Of a DNA stretch of 64,000 nucleotides, positions 35,246-43,854 are shown piece by piece. The DNA is taken from the NCBI GenBank assembly GCA_964404445.1, contig CAYOJW010000002.1:310001-374000 (forward strand), given 5' to 3'. The notes beneath the pieces were generated by a model that saw only the letters and a list, made by a program, of their open reading frames with translations, ran no database searches and was not told the DNA's origin. A program made the translations under genes and the position numbers. Within the stretch, counting starts at the first letter, position 1, and each line of letters starts with the position of its first letter. This stretch comes from UBA2336 sp964404445 (GTDB taxonomy: Bacteria > Bacteroidota > Bacteroidia > Cytophagales > Cyclobacteriaceae).

Positions 35246-36100
35246 TTAATAACTCGTTACGCTGTTTGTCTGTCCGGTACCATTGGATATGATACTCGCC
35301 AGGATTTGTTCTGTTTCTTCTTTAAACTGTGTTGTGTTTTGCTCTACACTTACTAAGCGCAACTGCATGGCTTCCAAATCGCTTGCCCGTTGCTGGTTCA
35401 TGTATTTGGCAAAATCAACCAATAGTGTTTCGATATACTTCTGTTGCTCGTTTGTAGTGAGCTTAAAATAATCTTTCAATAATTGCTGGTTTTCGTTTTT
35501 CAACGTAGCCACGTACTCAGTGATTTCACTTTGCGAAGCCCGTGAAGCCTGTTGCACCAGATCGTTGAACTTGTCTGAATTCATAACCATGTTTTTGCGG
35601 ATACTGGCGTCAATACGTTTTTGCGACTCGCTCCAGCTTGCCTGCACAATCTGGTTATTTTGCTGTACCGATTGATTGATCATATCCTGCACTTGCATCG
35701 CTGTTAAAACAGGCTGTTCAGGTTGCGCTGTTTTTTCTACCGGCTGTGCCGGAGTTCCAAAACTCAGTTGCACGGTATTGTTCTGATAACTCAACCGTAA
35801 ATCGAGCAACTTGCCCGCTACCAGCAACAGCATGAGTGAAGCCGCAATGCCGATGATGGTTTTCAAATACGGTGCGTCCCAGAAATAACGCTGCGGGGTA
35901 TCGTCCATAACAACAGGCGGGGCAATCACCTCTTTATCTTCAACCTTTCGTAAAAGATTACGCACATCCATCATACCCTGAAGTTGTTTCATGGCCTCAG
36001 CGCTGGTACGCAGGTAATTTTCTACCGCTACCTTTTCTTCGCCCGAAAGCTCATCGTACAGATAAGCCAACAAGGTTGTTTCATCTGGTTTATAACTCAT
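35246..36100 (-). CDS. Putative anti-sigma factor, membrane-anchored
   Basis: A 284-residue protein. The N-terminal cytoplasmic region (TTLLAYLYDELSGEEKVAVENYL) resembles the sigma-binding domain of anti-sigma factors but lacks the HxxxCxxC zinc motif. One membrane helix (about residues 82-98, TIIGIAASLMLLLVAGK) follows. The periplasmic part is long, glutamine-rich and almost wholly helical (SVQQNNQIVQ...ENQQLLKDYF...EQKYIETLLVDF), suggesting a coiled coil. Its start overlaps the sigma gene by 11 nt, which supports a cognate pair. It probably holds the sigma factor inactive until an envelope cue is received. Confidence 0.8.
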   Translation of the reverse strand: MSYKPDETTLLAYLYDELSGEEKVAVENYLRTSAEAMKQLQGMMDVRNLLRKVEDKEVIAPPVVMDDTPQRYFWDAPYLKTIIGIAASLMLLLVAGKLLDLRLSYQNNTVQLSFGTPAQPVEKTAQPEQPVLTAMQVQDMINQSVQQNNQIVQASWSESQKRIDASIRKNMVMNSDKFNDLVQQASRASQSEITEYVATLKNENQQLLKDYFKLTTNEQQKYIETLLVDFAKYMNQQRASDLEAMQLRLVSVEQNTTQFKEETEQILASIISNGTGQTNSVTSY

Positions 36101-36719
36101 AGTGTATTGTTTCTTTGGTAATGTTTCTACGTTCTAAAATTTTCTTCAGCCCGTCAAGCCCGTAATACATACGCGACTTCACGGTGTTTTCCGAAATGTT
36201 CAGCACTTCGGCAATCTCACGAAACTTCAGCCCTTCAAATTCTTTCATGATCACAACTTCCCGTTGTTCGGCACTCAGCTCCAGCAACGCTTTTTGCAGA
36301 ATATCCGACAACTCGGTTTGCTGGTATTGCCGTTCGGGATTATCGTTCCGTACCGATGAGTTTTCCCACTGTGGCGATTCTTCAGCCTCCACATGAAATA
36401 CTTTATCGATCGAAACAGCTTTACTGTTTTTAGTTTTCCGGGTTTCCTCGCGACAGTAATTCACGGCAATTTTATACAGCCAGCTTTTAAACCGGGCAAT
36501 ATCCTGCAAGCCTCCGATGTTCCGGCACATCGAGATGAAAGTCTTTTGCGAGGCCTCCATGGCGAGGTCGTGGTCTAAAAAAAACTTATAGCTGAAGTTA
36601 TAAATTCGTTTGTACCACAACTGCACAAGCTTGCCCTGTGCATTCTTATCCCCTTGCTGGGCCCGGATGATCAAGGTGTCGGAATGCATCATCGCGATAT
36701 TGAGTAGCGTTTCGGTCAC
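36090..36719 (-). CDS. ECF sigma-70 family RNA polymerase sigma factor
   Basis: Extracytoplasmic-function sigma factor of up to 209 residues. Region 2 (IYNFSYKFFLDHDLAMEASQKTFISM...FKSWLYKIAVNYC) and region 4 (SAEQREVVIMKEFEGLKFREIAEVLNISENTVKSRM) are both clear. The first Met or either of Met10/Met11 could be the start. It shares an 11-nt overlap with the anti-sigma gene and heads a three-gene operon. The -7 element TATCTTTG lies at 36754-36761 on the minus strand. Autoregulation is typical of such systems but cannot be shown here. Confidence 0.9.
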   Translation of the reverse strand: MTETLLNIAMMHSDTLIIRAQQGDKNAQGKLVQLWYKRIYNFSYKFFLDHDLAMEASQKTFISMCRNIGGLQDIARFKSWLYKIAVNYCREETRKTKNSKAVSIDKVFHVEAEESPQWENSSVRNDNPERQYQQTELSDILQKALLELSAEQREVVIMKEFEGLKFREIAEVLNISENTVKSRMYYGLDGLKKILERRNITKETIHYEL

Positions 36720-36753
36720 GGTTTAGCCGTTTTTTCTGCAATTATTGCCTTTT

Positions 36754-36761
36754 CAAAGATA
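36754..36761 (-). promoter_or_regulatory. -7 element of the sigma/anti-sigma operon
   Basis: The minus strand reads TATCTTTG, a perfect TAnnTTTG, 34 nt upstream of the sigma factor start. No convincing -33 element. Confidence 0.5.
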
Positions 36762-36810
36762 AAGATGAGGGTTTAGACGAAATAGTTTTAACCATCTATA
36801 AATAATTAAA

Positions 36811-36860
36811 AGTCCACAGCCAACAGGCCACTGTCCACCGTTGACTGTTGACCGTGGACT
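36811..36860. repeat. Inverted repeat between divergent operons
   Basis: AGTCCACAGCCAACAG (36811-36826) and CTGTTGACCGTGGACT (36845-36860) are complementary at 14 of 16 positions, with an 18-nt loop. This type of AGTCCACAGTC sequence is, from memory, a common dispersed intergenic repeat. Its right arm overlaps the promoter of the methyltransferase gene. Confidence 0.7.
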
Positions 36861-36870
36861 ACTATCTTTG
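36841..36870 (+). promoter_or_regulatory. Promoter of the methyltransferase gene
   Basis: TTG (36841-36843), a 19-nt spacer and TATCTTTG (36863-36870) fit the Bacteroidota promoter. The ATG at 36878 is only 7 nt downstream, so the transcript would be almost leaderless. Confidence 0.6.
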
Positions 36871-36877
36871 CCGCCTG

Positions 36878-37654
36878 ATGAAAAAACTGATTGCCCTGCT
36901 GATCCGCTATGTGCCCCGCAAATATTTGCAACGTGTAAGTGGCCTGGGCTTAAAAGTGCTGGGGTTATTTTATACCGGCCGTACCGTTCAGTGCCCGGTA
37001 TGCCGTTCGGGGTTTCGCAAGTTTTTACCTTACGGAAGAATTAATCCGCGTGAAAATGCCTTGTGCCCAAACTGCCTGTCGTTAGAGCGTCACCGGTTAA
37101 TCTGGGTATATCTCGATCAGCAAACCGACTTTTTCAAAACTCAAAAAAACATTCTGCACATTGCACCCGAAGCATGTTTCATTAACCGCTTTGAAAAATT
37201 GCACGGTGAACACTACATCACTGCGGACATTGAATCGCCATTGGCGAAAGTAAAAATGGACATCCATCAAATTCCGTTTGAAGCAAACCGGTTTGACGTT
37301 GTATTGTGCAACCACGTACTCGAACACGTGCAGGACGACATTCAGGCCATGCGTGAAATATACCGTGTGTTAAAACCCGGAGGCTTCGCCATCTTACAAG
37401 TTCCGTTTTTTAATCCCGTGCCGGAAGTAACTTTTGAGGATCACTCAATCACCGACAAACGCGAACGCGAAAAGATTTTCGGGCAAGACGACCACGTGCG
37501 TAAATACGGACACGATTACCCGAAACGCATTGCGCAAAGCGGCTTAATGCCTGTTGAAGACCAGTTTGTATTTTCTTTATCAGAAGAACAGGTGAAGAAA
37601 TTCGGATTGGTAAGGAATGAGGTGATTTACAGAGGTAACAAAGTTGCTGGTTGA
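36878..37654 (+). CDS. SAM-dependent methyltransferase with N-terminal Cys motif
   Basis: A class I methyltransferase of 258 residues. The N-terminal hydrophobic/basic segment is followed by a probable zinc ribbon (CPVCRSGF...CPNC, about residues 37-68). The methyltransferase core (KNILHIAPEACF, TADIESPLAKVKMDIHQIPF, VVLCNHVLEHVQDDIQAMREIYRVLKPGGFAIL) is of the Methyltransf_11 type. Such proteins often modify glycolipids or glycans, but the substrate is unknown. The ATG at 36878 is chosen because the longer frame from 36848 overlaps the promoter. It is convergent with mdh. Confidence 0.82.
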   Translation: MKKLIALLIRYVPRKYLQRVSGLGLKVLGLFYTGRTVQCPVCRSGFRKFLPYGRINPRENALCPNCLSLERHRLIWVYLDQQTDFFKTQKNILHIAPEACFINRFEKLHGEHYITADIESPLAKVKMDIHQIPFEANRFDVVLCNHVLEHVQDDIQAMREIYRVLKPGGFAILQVPFFNPVPEVTFEDHSITDKREREKIFGQDDHVRKYGHDYPKRIAQSGLMPVEDQFVFSLSEEQVKKFGLVRNEVIYRGNKVAG

Positions 37655-37745
37655 TAGTTGTTCGTAAAAACAGACTAAAACAATTAAGGAGTACAGAATT
37701 ACCTGCACTCCTTTTCTAATAACTAACAACAAACAACTATCAACC
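37649..37745. repeat. Inverted repeat spanning two convergent stop codons, with inner terminator
   Basis: GGTTGATAGTTGTT (37649-37662) and AACAACTATCAACC (37732-37745) are perfectly complementary over 14 bp and include the stop codons of both convergent genes. Between them is the perfect 7-bp stem AAGGAGT (37686-37692) / ACTCCTT (37707-37713), with T-rich flanks, a probable bidirectional terminator. Confidence 0.75.
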
Positions 37746-38669
37746 AAGCTTATCCAGCACATCCATCACCTCGCGCACTGCTTTGCGGCTTGCTTCCATC
37801 AACGCTTTTTCTTCGGCATTCAATTGAAGTTCGATGATTTTTTCAACACCGTTTTTACCCAAGATAACCGGTACACCTAAGTAACAATCGTTGATACCGT
37901 ATTCGCCTTCCAGTTTAATACATACCGGGAATACTCTACGCTGATCTTTCACAATCGCTTCTACCATTTGTGCCGCTGCCGAACCGGGAGCATACCAAGC
38001 CGAAGTGCCCATGAGTTTTACCAATTCGCCTCCGCCAACTTTGGTACGTTCTAAAATAGCGTGCAGTTTATCTTTGTCAATCAACTCCGTTACCGGGATA
38101 CCGCCTACGGTAGTGTAACGCGGCAGTGGCACCATGGTATCGCCATGGCCGCCCAGCAACACGGCCTGAATATCTTTTGGCGATACATTTAACTCCTGCG
38201 CCAGGAAAGCGCGGTACCGTGCAGTATCTAAAATACCGGCCATACCCATCAGTTTGGTACGCGGCAGTTTCGATGTGATGTGCGCCTGGTACGTCATTAC
38301 ATCTAACGGGTTCGACACCACAATAATGATGGCGTCAGGTGAATGCTGAATTACATTTTCGGTTACCGTTTTTACAATGCCCGCGTTGGTTGTAATCAAA
38401 TCATCGCGGGTCATGCCCGGTTTACGCGGCAGACCTGATGTGATAACCACTACATCCGATCCGGCTGTTTTTGTATAATCGTTGGTTGAACCAACGGTAC
38501 GGGAATCGTACAGGTTGATAGGCGATTTCTGCCAGATGTCGAGCGCTTTACCTTCGGCAAAACCCTCACGAATATCAAGCAATACAATTTCGTTGGCCAC
38601 CTCGCGGTACGCGAGCACATCGGCACAGGTAGCCCCTACGTTACCAGCACCAACTACGGTAATTTTCAT
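37740..38669 (-). CDS. mdh: Malate dehydrogenase
   Basis: NAD-dependent malate dehydrogenase of the TCA cycle, 309 residues, LDH-like type. The dinucleotide-binding GAGNVGATCAD is at 7-17, the substrate-loop arginine lies in GLPRKPGMTRDDL, and the catalytic His is in VLLGGHGDTMVPLPRYTTVGGIP. The spacing is that of malate rather than lactate dehydrogenases; the substrate loop contains Arg where LDH has Gln (inferred from alignment by eye). Its stop codon sits within a 14-bp inverted repeat shared with the convergent methyltransferase gene. Confidence 0.95.
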   Translation of the reverse strand: MKITVVGAGNVGATCADVLAYREVANEIVLLDIREGFAEGKALDIWQKSPINLYDSRTVGSTNDYTKTAGSDVVVITSGLPRKPGMTRDDLITTNAGIVKTVTENVIQHSPDAIIIVVSNPLDVMTYQAHITSKLPRTKLMGMAGILDTARYRAFLAQELNVSPKDIQAVLLGGHGDTMVPLPRYTTVGGIPVTELIDKDKLHAILERTKVGGGELVKLMGTSAWYAPGSAAAQMVEAIVKDQRRVFPVCIKLEGEYGINDCYLGVPVILGKNGVEKIIELQLNAEEKALMEASRKAVREVMDVLDKLG

Positions 38670-38746
38670 AAATATTGATTTTTTAAGTTAACTACTGAAT
38701 TATCAGGCCGCCAAGTTATAAAGGCCGGGCGCAAACCAAAAACATA

Positions 38747-40066
38747 TTAGGTAAAATATGGCCCCAGCGAAAACCTTAAAACCTGTTTGGTTTCGGGTTT
38801 TATCTTAAAGCGGTTATCTAAGCGGTGCCCCACAACCCAGATAATCTCACCGTTAGCCTCCAGCACACTTACCGTAGCCTTGTCGGCCAGCGATACTTTT
38901 TTATCGGTCAGGAAATCGCTGATTTTTTTCCGGTGCTCCATCCCCAGCGGATAAAAATAATCGCCCGCCTGCCATGTACGCCACACAACAGGGAAACGAA
39001 CGGCATCGGCATCGACTAAAGCAATCATGGCGTTGGCGTTCACGGTCGCAGCCGGAAGTTTCGCTACGTGCATTTCCCAACCTCCGCGAACCACAACCCG
39101 GTCGGTTGAGTGAATCTGTACAGCTTCTTCATCCCGTTCGAGTGGTGATACAATAACCTGATCACGGTCAACCACCAACAAATGTGTTTCACTGATAAAC
39201 TTACGCCCCGGCTGGTTGATCAATGCCTGTTGTAAATCATAACACTGGGCAACATTAAATCCGTATGTGCGGATTACGCGCCACACAACGGAAGGCGGTG
39301 TATCGGATATTGCCTGTTTATCAATCACGATACGATTACCCGTTTCACGAACGTATTGTTCTTTCCAACGCTGTACGGACTGCGTTAAAAACTTCAGTTC
39401 GCCCGAAAGGTTACGCTGCGCATCCATAAACGTTTTCTCTAACGATGGATTGATTTCTTTTAGCCCGGGGATTATGCGATGGCGGATAAAATTCCGTTGG
39501 TAATCATCGGTTGCATTGCTGGAGTCGTCACGCCATGTTAAGGCTTGTTCGCCCGCATAGTGTTCAAGCTGGTGCCGCGTGGCGAACAACAACGGCCGGA
39601 TAATGTTTCCATTTTTCACGGGTATGCCTCCAAAATTTTCAAGCGAGCCACCATGTACCCATTTAAGTAAAACCGTTTCCATCGAATCGTTTACATGATG
39701 TGCCGTGGCGATATACGCTAACGGATGTGTTTGTCTTATTTCTTCAAACCAGGCATAGCGCAGTTCGCGTGCCGCAACCTGAACAGAAACTTTATTGACT
39801 GACGCGTACGCGGCCGTATCAAAACGTTTGGTTACACACGGTACAGCTAACGCTTTACATTTTGCCTGCACAAATTGTTCATCGCCATCGGCTTCGGCAC
39901 CCCGTAACTGAAAATTACAATGTGCCACAACCACCTCGTACCCTGCCCGCTTAAACAGGTTAAGCATCACCATCGAATCTAACCCTCCGCTTACGGTTAC
40001 TAAAATTTTATCAGCAGGTTTACACAACCGGTTTTGAGAAAGATGGTTCAGAAATTGCTCAAGCAT
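38747..40066 (-). CDS. tilS: tRNA(Ile)-lysidine synthetase
   Basis: ATP-dependent ligase that adds lysine to C34 of tRNA-Ile(CAU), an essential step for reading AUA codons. It is 439 residues. The PP-loop SGGLDS is at 26-31 (VSGGLDSMVML), followed by the family blocks VAHCNFQLRG, ATAHHVNDSMETVLLKW and the RNFIRHRIIPGL motif. The C-terminal TilS substrate-binding domain (about 360-430) includes RKKISDFLTDKKVSLADK. The start is at 40066, divergent from the OstA gene by 37 bp. Confidence 0.94.
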   Translation of the reverse strand: MLEQFLNHLSQNRLCKPADKILVTVSGGLDSMVMLNLFKRAGYEVVVAHCNFQLRGAEADGDEQFVQAKCKALAVPCVTKRFDTAAYASVNKVSVQVAARELRYAWFEEIRQTHPLAYIATAHHVNDSMETVLLKWVHGGSLENFGGIPVKNGNIIRPLLFATRHQLEHYAGEQALTWRDDSSNATDDYQRNFIRHRIIPGLKEINPSLEKTFMDAQRNLSGELKFLTQSVQRWKEQYVRETGNRIVIDKQAISDTPPSVVWRVIRTYGFNVAQCYDLQQALINQPGRKFISETHLLVVDRDQVIVSPLERDEEAVQIHSTDRVVVRGGWEMHVAKLPAATVNANAMIALVDADAVRFPVVWRTWQAGDYFYPLGMEHRKKISDFLTDKKVSLADKATVSVLEANGEIIWVVGHRLDNRFKIKPETKQVLRFSLGPYFT

Positions 40067-40070
40067 GCAC

Positions 40071-40096
40071 CAAAGATAAGTTTTTAGTTAATTTTG
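40071..40096. promoter_or_regulatory. Divergent -7 elements of tilS and the OstA-like gene
   Basis: On the minus strand, TATCTTTG (40078-40071) precedes tilS by 4 nt. On the plus strand, TAATTTTG (40089-40096) precedes the OstA-like gene by 7 nt. Both match TAnnTTTG; both imply nearly leaderless transcripts. -33 elements are weak. Confidence 0.5.
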
Positions 40097-40103
40097 ACAC
40101 CTT

Positions 40104-41837
40104 ATGCGTTTATTCGGCCTCATTACAATACTTTTCCTGTTTTTCGGGCTTACGGCAAATGCCCAAAAAAAGATTGAACTGAAGGAAGGTACAGCCAGCC
40201 GGATGATTGGCGGTATAAAAAACGGTGAGCACATTACCCGTTTCATTAAACGCGAAACTGTTCAGGTAACGTTTATTCAAAGTACAACAACAATTCATTG
40301 CGATTCGGCCTGGATGTACCGCGACAGAAACATCGTTGAGGCTTTTGGCCGCGTGCGCATTGTTGAGGGCGACTCTATCACCATTACGGCTCACCACTTA
40401 GAGTATGACGGGAACACCAAACAAGCCAGGCTGCGCAACAACGTGGTATTTACCAAACTGGCTACCGCCAAACTTTATACCGACTTCTTAGACTACGACC
40501 GGATGATCAACCTCGCCAAGTATTACAATGGCGGGCGGTTGGTTGACAGCATCAATACTCTCGTTAGCCGGAAAGGGTATTACGATGCCAACACCAACCT
40601 GGCATCGTTTAAACGCGATGTAAAGGTTACCAATCCCGATTACGTGATGACTTCCGACAGTATGCAGTACGACTCACGGAGTAAAATCATCTACTTTGTT
40701 ACACCCACTTCGGTTGTGGACAAAGACACCAACACCTTTAACTACCAGGCCGGAACGTACAATACACTAAGCCGCGTGTTCGATTCATCGAAAGGCTCGG
40801 GGCGTTCACAAAACTATGAAGTGGATGGCGAGAAATTCGACATAGACGACATTAACAAAATCTACCGCATCAGGGGTAACGTGGTAATGAAATCGCTCGA
40901 AGAAAACCTGACGATTTACGGGCAGGCATCCGACACGTACAAGAATAAGAACCTCGCCAAGATTTATAACCGCGCCTACATTGCCAAAGTAACAGACGAC
41001 AACGACACCATTTTTATTCGTGCCGATACACTTGTATCCATTGATAACGAAGACCCAAAGAAAAAAAGGCTCCTCGCCTACCACAATGTACGCATCTTCA
41101 AGAAAGACCTGCAAGGCATTGCCGACTCGCTGGAGTACCGCAGTGGCGACTCAACGTTGTACTTCTACCACAAGCCTATCTTATGGACGGATGGCAACCA
41201 GATGACAGCCGACTCGATCAGTATGCTGATTGAACGGAACACCATCAGCAAAATTTTTATGAACGTAAACTCGTTTGTGATCTCGCAAGATTCGTCTAAA
41301 AACTTTAACCAGATTAAAGGCCGAAAAATGACGGCCACGTTCCGGAACAGTAAACTCAACCGGGTGTTTGTTAACGGAAATGGTGAGAGCATTTATTTTG
41401 CACTGGATGAAAAAACCGGTTTGCTTACCGGTATGAACAACGTAACGTGCAGCAACATCATCATTAAGTTTGCGAACGGAAAGGCCAGCACCATCAGTTT
41501 CATCCGCCAGCCCGATGGCGATTTTATCCCTCCACACGAACTGAAAGACGAAAACAAACAATTAGCCGACTTCGCCTGGTATGCCGACCAACGCCCTACC
41601 AAAGAAGATGTGGTAAACGCAACCGGCATTGTACCGGGCAGCAAAAAAGAAACAGATGCGAAAAAGCCCTCGGTACAATCGGCACCGGCTGTAAAAAACG
41701 CTACAACCGCGCCCGCTGTGGCCAAACCGGGACAAACCAAAACCCCTGGCAGGGAAACCGAAACCACAATCCCGGCAGCCAAGCCACCAAGTCCCCGCAA
41801 CAAAAAAGGAGGTCTTGAACTGAAAAAGGTAGAATAA
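40104..41837 (+). CDS. OstA/LptA-like periplasmic protein
   Basis: LPS-transport related protein of 577 residues with a signal peptide (cleavage after ANAQ, about residue 21). It contains repeated OstA beta-jellyroll units (for example FGRVRIVEGDSITITAHHLE, RGNVVMKSLEENLTIYGQAS, YHNVRIFKKDLQGIADSLEY), as in LptA/LptD N-domains. A proline/alanine/lysine-rich low-complexity tail (about 520-577) closes the protein. It probably bridges lipopolysaccharide across the periplasm to the outer membrane. It heads the conserved cluster that continues with BamD, omega, CoaBC and RecN. Confidence 0.85.
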   Translation: MRLFGLITILFLFFGLTANAQKKIELKEGTASRMIGGIKNGEHITRFIKRETVQVTFIQSTTTIHCDSAWMYRDRNIVEAFGRVRIVEGDSITITAHHLEYDGNTKQARLRNNVVFTKLATAKLYTDFLDYDRMINLAKYYNGGRLVDSINTLVSRKGYYDANTNLASFKRDVKVTNPDYVMTSDSMQYDSRSKIIYFVTPTSVVDKDTNTFNYQAGTYNTLSRVFDSSKGSGRSQNYEVDGEKFDIDDINKIYRIRGNVVMKSLEENLTIYGQASDTYKNKNLAKIYNRAYIAKVTDDNDTIFIRADTLVSIDNEDPKKKRLLAYHNVRIFKKDLQGIADSLEYRSGDSTLYFYHKPILWTDGNQMTADSISMLIERNTISKIFMNVNSFVISQDSSKNFNQIKGRKMTATFRNSKLNRVFVNGNGESIYFALDEKTGLLTGMNNVTCSNIIIKFANGKASTISFIRQPDGDFIPPHELKDENKQLADFAWYADQRPTKEDVVNATGIVPGSKKETDAKKPSVQSAPAVKNATTAPAVAKPGQTKTPGRETETTIPAAKPPSPRNKKGGLELKKVE

Positions 41838-41922
41838 TATTGTGCTAACCCTGAATTATTTTAGGTTTTATTTTTAAAAACCCGACAAAAACCATAAACT
41901 TTGTGGAAACTCCTTCACGCCT

Positions 41923-42627
41923 ATGAAGAGATTTTTACTGGTTGTTTTTTTCGGTTTATACTCGTGGGCAGTGCAGGCTCAGTCGTTTGAGGTGACCCAA
42001 CCCAAGAGTACCTACACCGGGCGTATCGGGGAAACCGTTTACGCACCCATCCGCATTAAAAATACCAGTAACAAAACCATCACCCTTGTGCTGCGCAAAG
42101 CCGAAGCACAAATAGGCAGTACACAAAAAAGTTTTTTTTGCCCCGATGGTAGTTGCCTTGAAATACCGGGCGATTCGTTTACCCTTAAATTAGAACCCGG
42201 CCAAACGTTAGACAATTTTTCAATAGCCCTCGAAACCGGTCTTTCAGAAGGTTCAAGCGACATCAGCTACGAGTTGTACAATAAGGCAAACGCCTCCGAC
42301 ATTGCACAGCTTGATTTGCATTTTGTGGTAGAAGGCAAACCCGACAAGGGAAGCCTGTACCAATCGGCCGATATTATCGTTCACGATATTTTCCCCAACC
42401 CGGCCGCATCATCGGCCATACTCAACTATGCCCTGTATAACAATGGTTTAAAGGCTAAAATCGTTATCCACAATATATTAGGCACGGCTCTTTTTGCGTA
42501 CGATTTGCCCGCCACCCAAAACAGCATCAAAATTGATGTTGACGATTTAAGCGCAGGCATTTACATCTACACCCTGTACCTGAACAACGAAGGCGTAGTA
42601 ACCCGCAAGCTGATGGTGAAAAAATAG
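41923..42627 (+). CDS. T9SS type A sorting domain protein
   Basis: A 234-residue secreted protein. A signal peptide (cleavage after VQAQ) is followed by an immunoglobulin-like beta domain (about 25-145). The C-terminal type A sorting domain begins DIFPNPAASSAILNY and ends GIYIYTLYLNNEGVVTRKLM; type IX secretion would export it to the surface. The small N-terminal domain has no family that I recognise. It lies between the OstA-like gene and bamD, an arrangement that suggests an envelope role, which is inferred only from position. Confidence 0.85.
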   Translation: MKRFLLVVFFGLYSWAVQAQSFEVTQPKSTYTGRIGETVYAPIRIKNTSNKTITLVLRKAEAQIGSTQKSFFCPDGSCLEIPGDSFTLKLEPGQTLDNFSIALETGLSEGSSDISYELYNKANASDIAQLDLHFVVEGKPDKGSLYQSADIIVHDIFPNPAASSAILNYALYNNGLKAKIVIHNILGTALFAYDLPATQNSIKIDVDDLSAGIYIYTLYLNNEGVVTRKLMVKK

Positions 42628-42660
42628 CCTGCCAGCGCCTTTTTTATTCAACTATTTCGT

Positions 42661-42692
42661 TTTAGACTTTATCCTACCTTATGTTATATTTG
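42661..42692 (+). promoter_or_regulatory. Promoter of the bamD operon
   Basis: TATATTTG (42685-42692) is a perfect -7 element. Around 19 to 20 nt upstream is TTTA (42661-42664), a near match to the -33 TTTG. The ATG at 42700 follows 7 nt later. Confidence 0.55.
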
Positions 42693-42699
42693 CGGGCTT

Positions 42700-43515
42700 A
42701 TGCGGAAAGTATCAGTTGTTAGTGTTATGATGTTGGGCCTTTTAGTGGCCTTTTCATGCAGTAAATTCAGGAAAATCGAAAAAAACCCCGATTGGCGGGT
42801 AAAATACGAGGCTGGCTTGGCATATTATGCCAAAAAAGATTACTACCGCTCTTCGATATTGTTTGAACAGATTTTGCCTATTGTGCGCGGTTTGCCCGAA
42901 GCCGAAAAAGTACAGTTTAACTTAGCCTATTGCCAGTATTACGAAAAACTGTATTTGTTGGCGGCCGAACAGTTTAAGTCGTTCTACGAAATTTATGGTC
43001 GTGGGGCGCTTTCGGAAGAAGCCCGCTATATGCACGCCTATTCGCTATACAAGTCTTCGCCCGGCCCTAACCTCGACCAGTCGGCCAGCATTGAAGCCAT
43101 GACGCTGATGCAGGATTTTGTGAACCGTTTTCAAAACAGCAAGTTTAAAGATCAGGCCGTAGAAGTTATTTACACCGTGCAGGAGCGCCTCGAACAAAAA
43201 GGATTTGACAATGCAAAACAATACGTGCGCATGCGCAGCTATAAAGCGGCCATTATTTCGTTAGATAATTTCCAGAAGAACTTTCCCGATTCTAAATTTT
43301 TGGAAGAATCGCATTTCCTCATCATCCAGTCGCAGTTTTTATTAGCCGAAGAAAGCGTGCAGGCGAAACAACGCGAACGTTATACAGATGTAATCGAAAA
43401 CTATAAAACATTTGTCGATCGGTATCCGTCAAGCAAATTCATTAAAGATGCCGAGCGGTATTACATGACCAGCAACTCAAAACTCTTAACATTAAAAGCA
43501 ATTACTAATTCATAA
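42700..43515 (+). CDS. bamD: Outer membrane protein assembly factor BamD
   Basis: Lipoprotein of the BAM complex that inserts beta-barrel proteins into the outer membrane, 271 residues. The lipobox FSCSK places Cys at about residue 20. The rest is tetratricopeptide-like repeats (YEAGLAYYAKKDYYRSSILFEQIL, AEKVQFNLAYCQYYEKLYLLAAEQF, ESHFLIIQSQFLLAEESV), in the five-repeat arrangement of YfiO/BamD. The omega subunit gene follows after 3 nt. Confidence 0.92.
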   Translation: MRKVSVVSVMMLGLLVAFSCSKFRKIEKNPDWRVKYEAGLAYYAKKDYYRSSILFEQILPIVRGLPEAEKVQFNLAYCQYYEKLYLLAAEQFKSFYEIYGRGALSEEARYMHAYSLYKSSPGPNLDQSASIEAMTLMQDFVNRFQNSKFKDQAVEVIYTVQERLEQKGFDNAKQYVRMRSYKAAIISLDNFQKNFPDSKFLEESHFLIIQSQFLLAEESVQAKQRERYTDVIENYKTFVDRYPSSKFIKDAERYYMTSNSKLLTLKAITNS

Positions 43516-43518
43516 TTT

Positions 43519-43845
43519 ATGGCAATTCAATCTTCTATCATTCCGCGCGACATCGATAAAATGGCTGCTCCTACCGGGAACATCTACGAATCGGTAGTCG
43601 TTATTTCAAAGCGGGCGAAACAAATCTCTGCAAACATTAAAGAAGAGCTAAGCAACAAACTGGCTGAGTTTGCTACCACGGTCGATAACCTCGAAGAAGT
43701 TTTTGAAAACCGTGAGCAAATCGAAATTTCAAAATTCTACGAACGTATGCCAAAGTCAACTTCTACGGCTATCGAAGAATTTCTGGAAGGCAAACTTAAC
43801 TTCAGAAACAGGGAAGTTACCGAAGACACCACATCGGAGCTTTAA
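43519..43845 (+). CDS. rpoZ: DNA-directed RNA polymerase omega subunit (Rpb6-like)
   Basis: Bacteroidota-type omega subunit of 108 residues. It contains the Rpb6/omega core DKMAAPTGNIYESVVVISKRAKQI, which binds the beta-prime subunit and promotes polymerase assembly. The acidic C-terminal half is typical of this phylum. Sits between bamD (3 nt) and coaBC (9 nt) in a conserved order. Confidence 0.9.
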   Translation: MAIQSSIIPRDIDKMAAPTGNIYESVVVISKRAKQISANIKEELSNKLAEFATTVDNLEEVFENREQIEISKFYERMPKSTSTAIEEFLEGKLNFRNREVTEDTTSEL

Positions 43846-43854
43846 CCACGCGCC

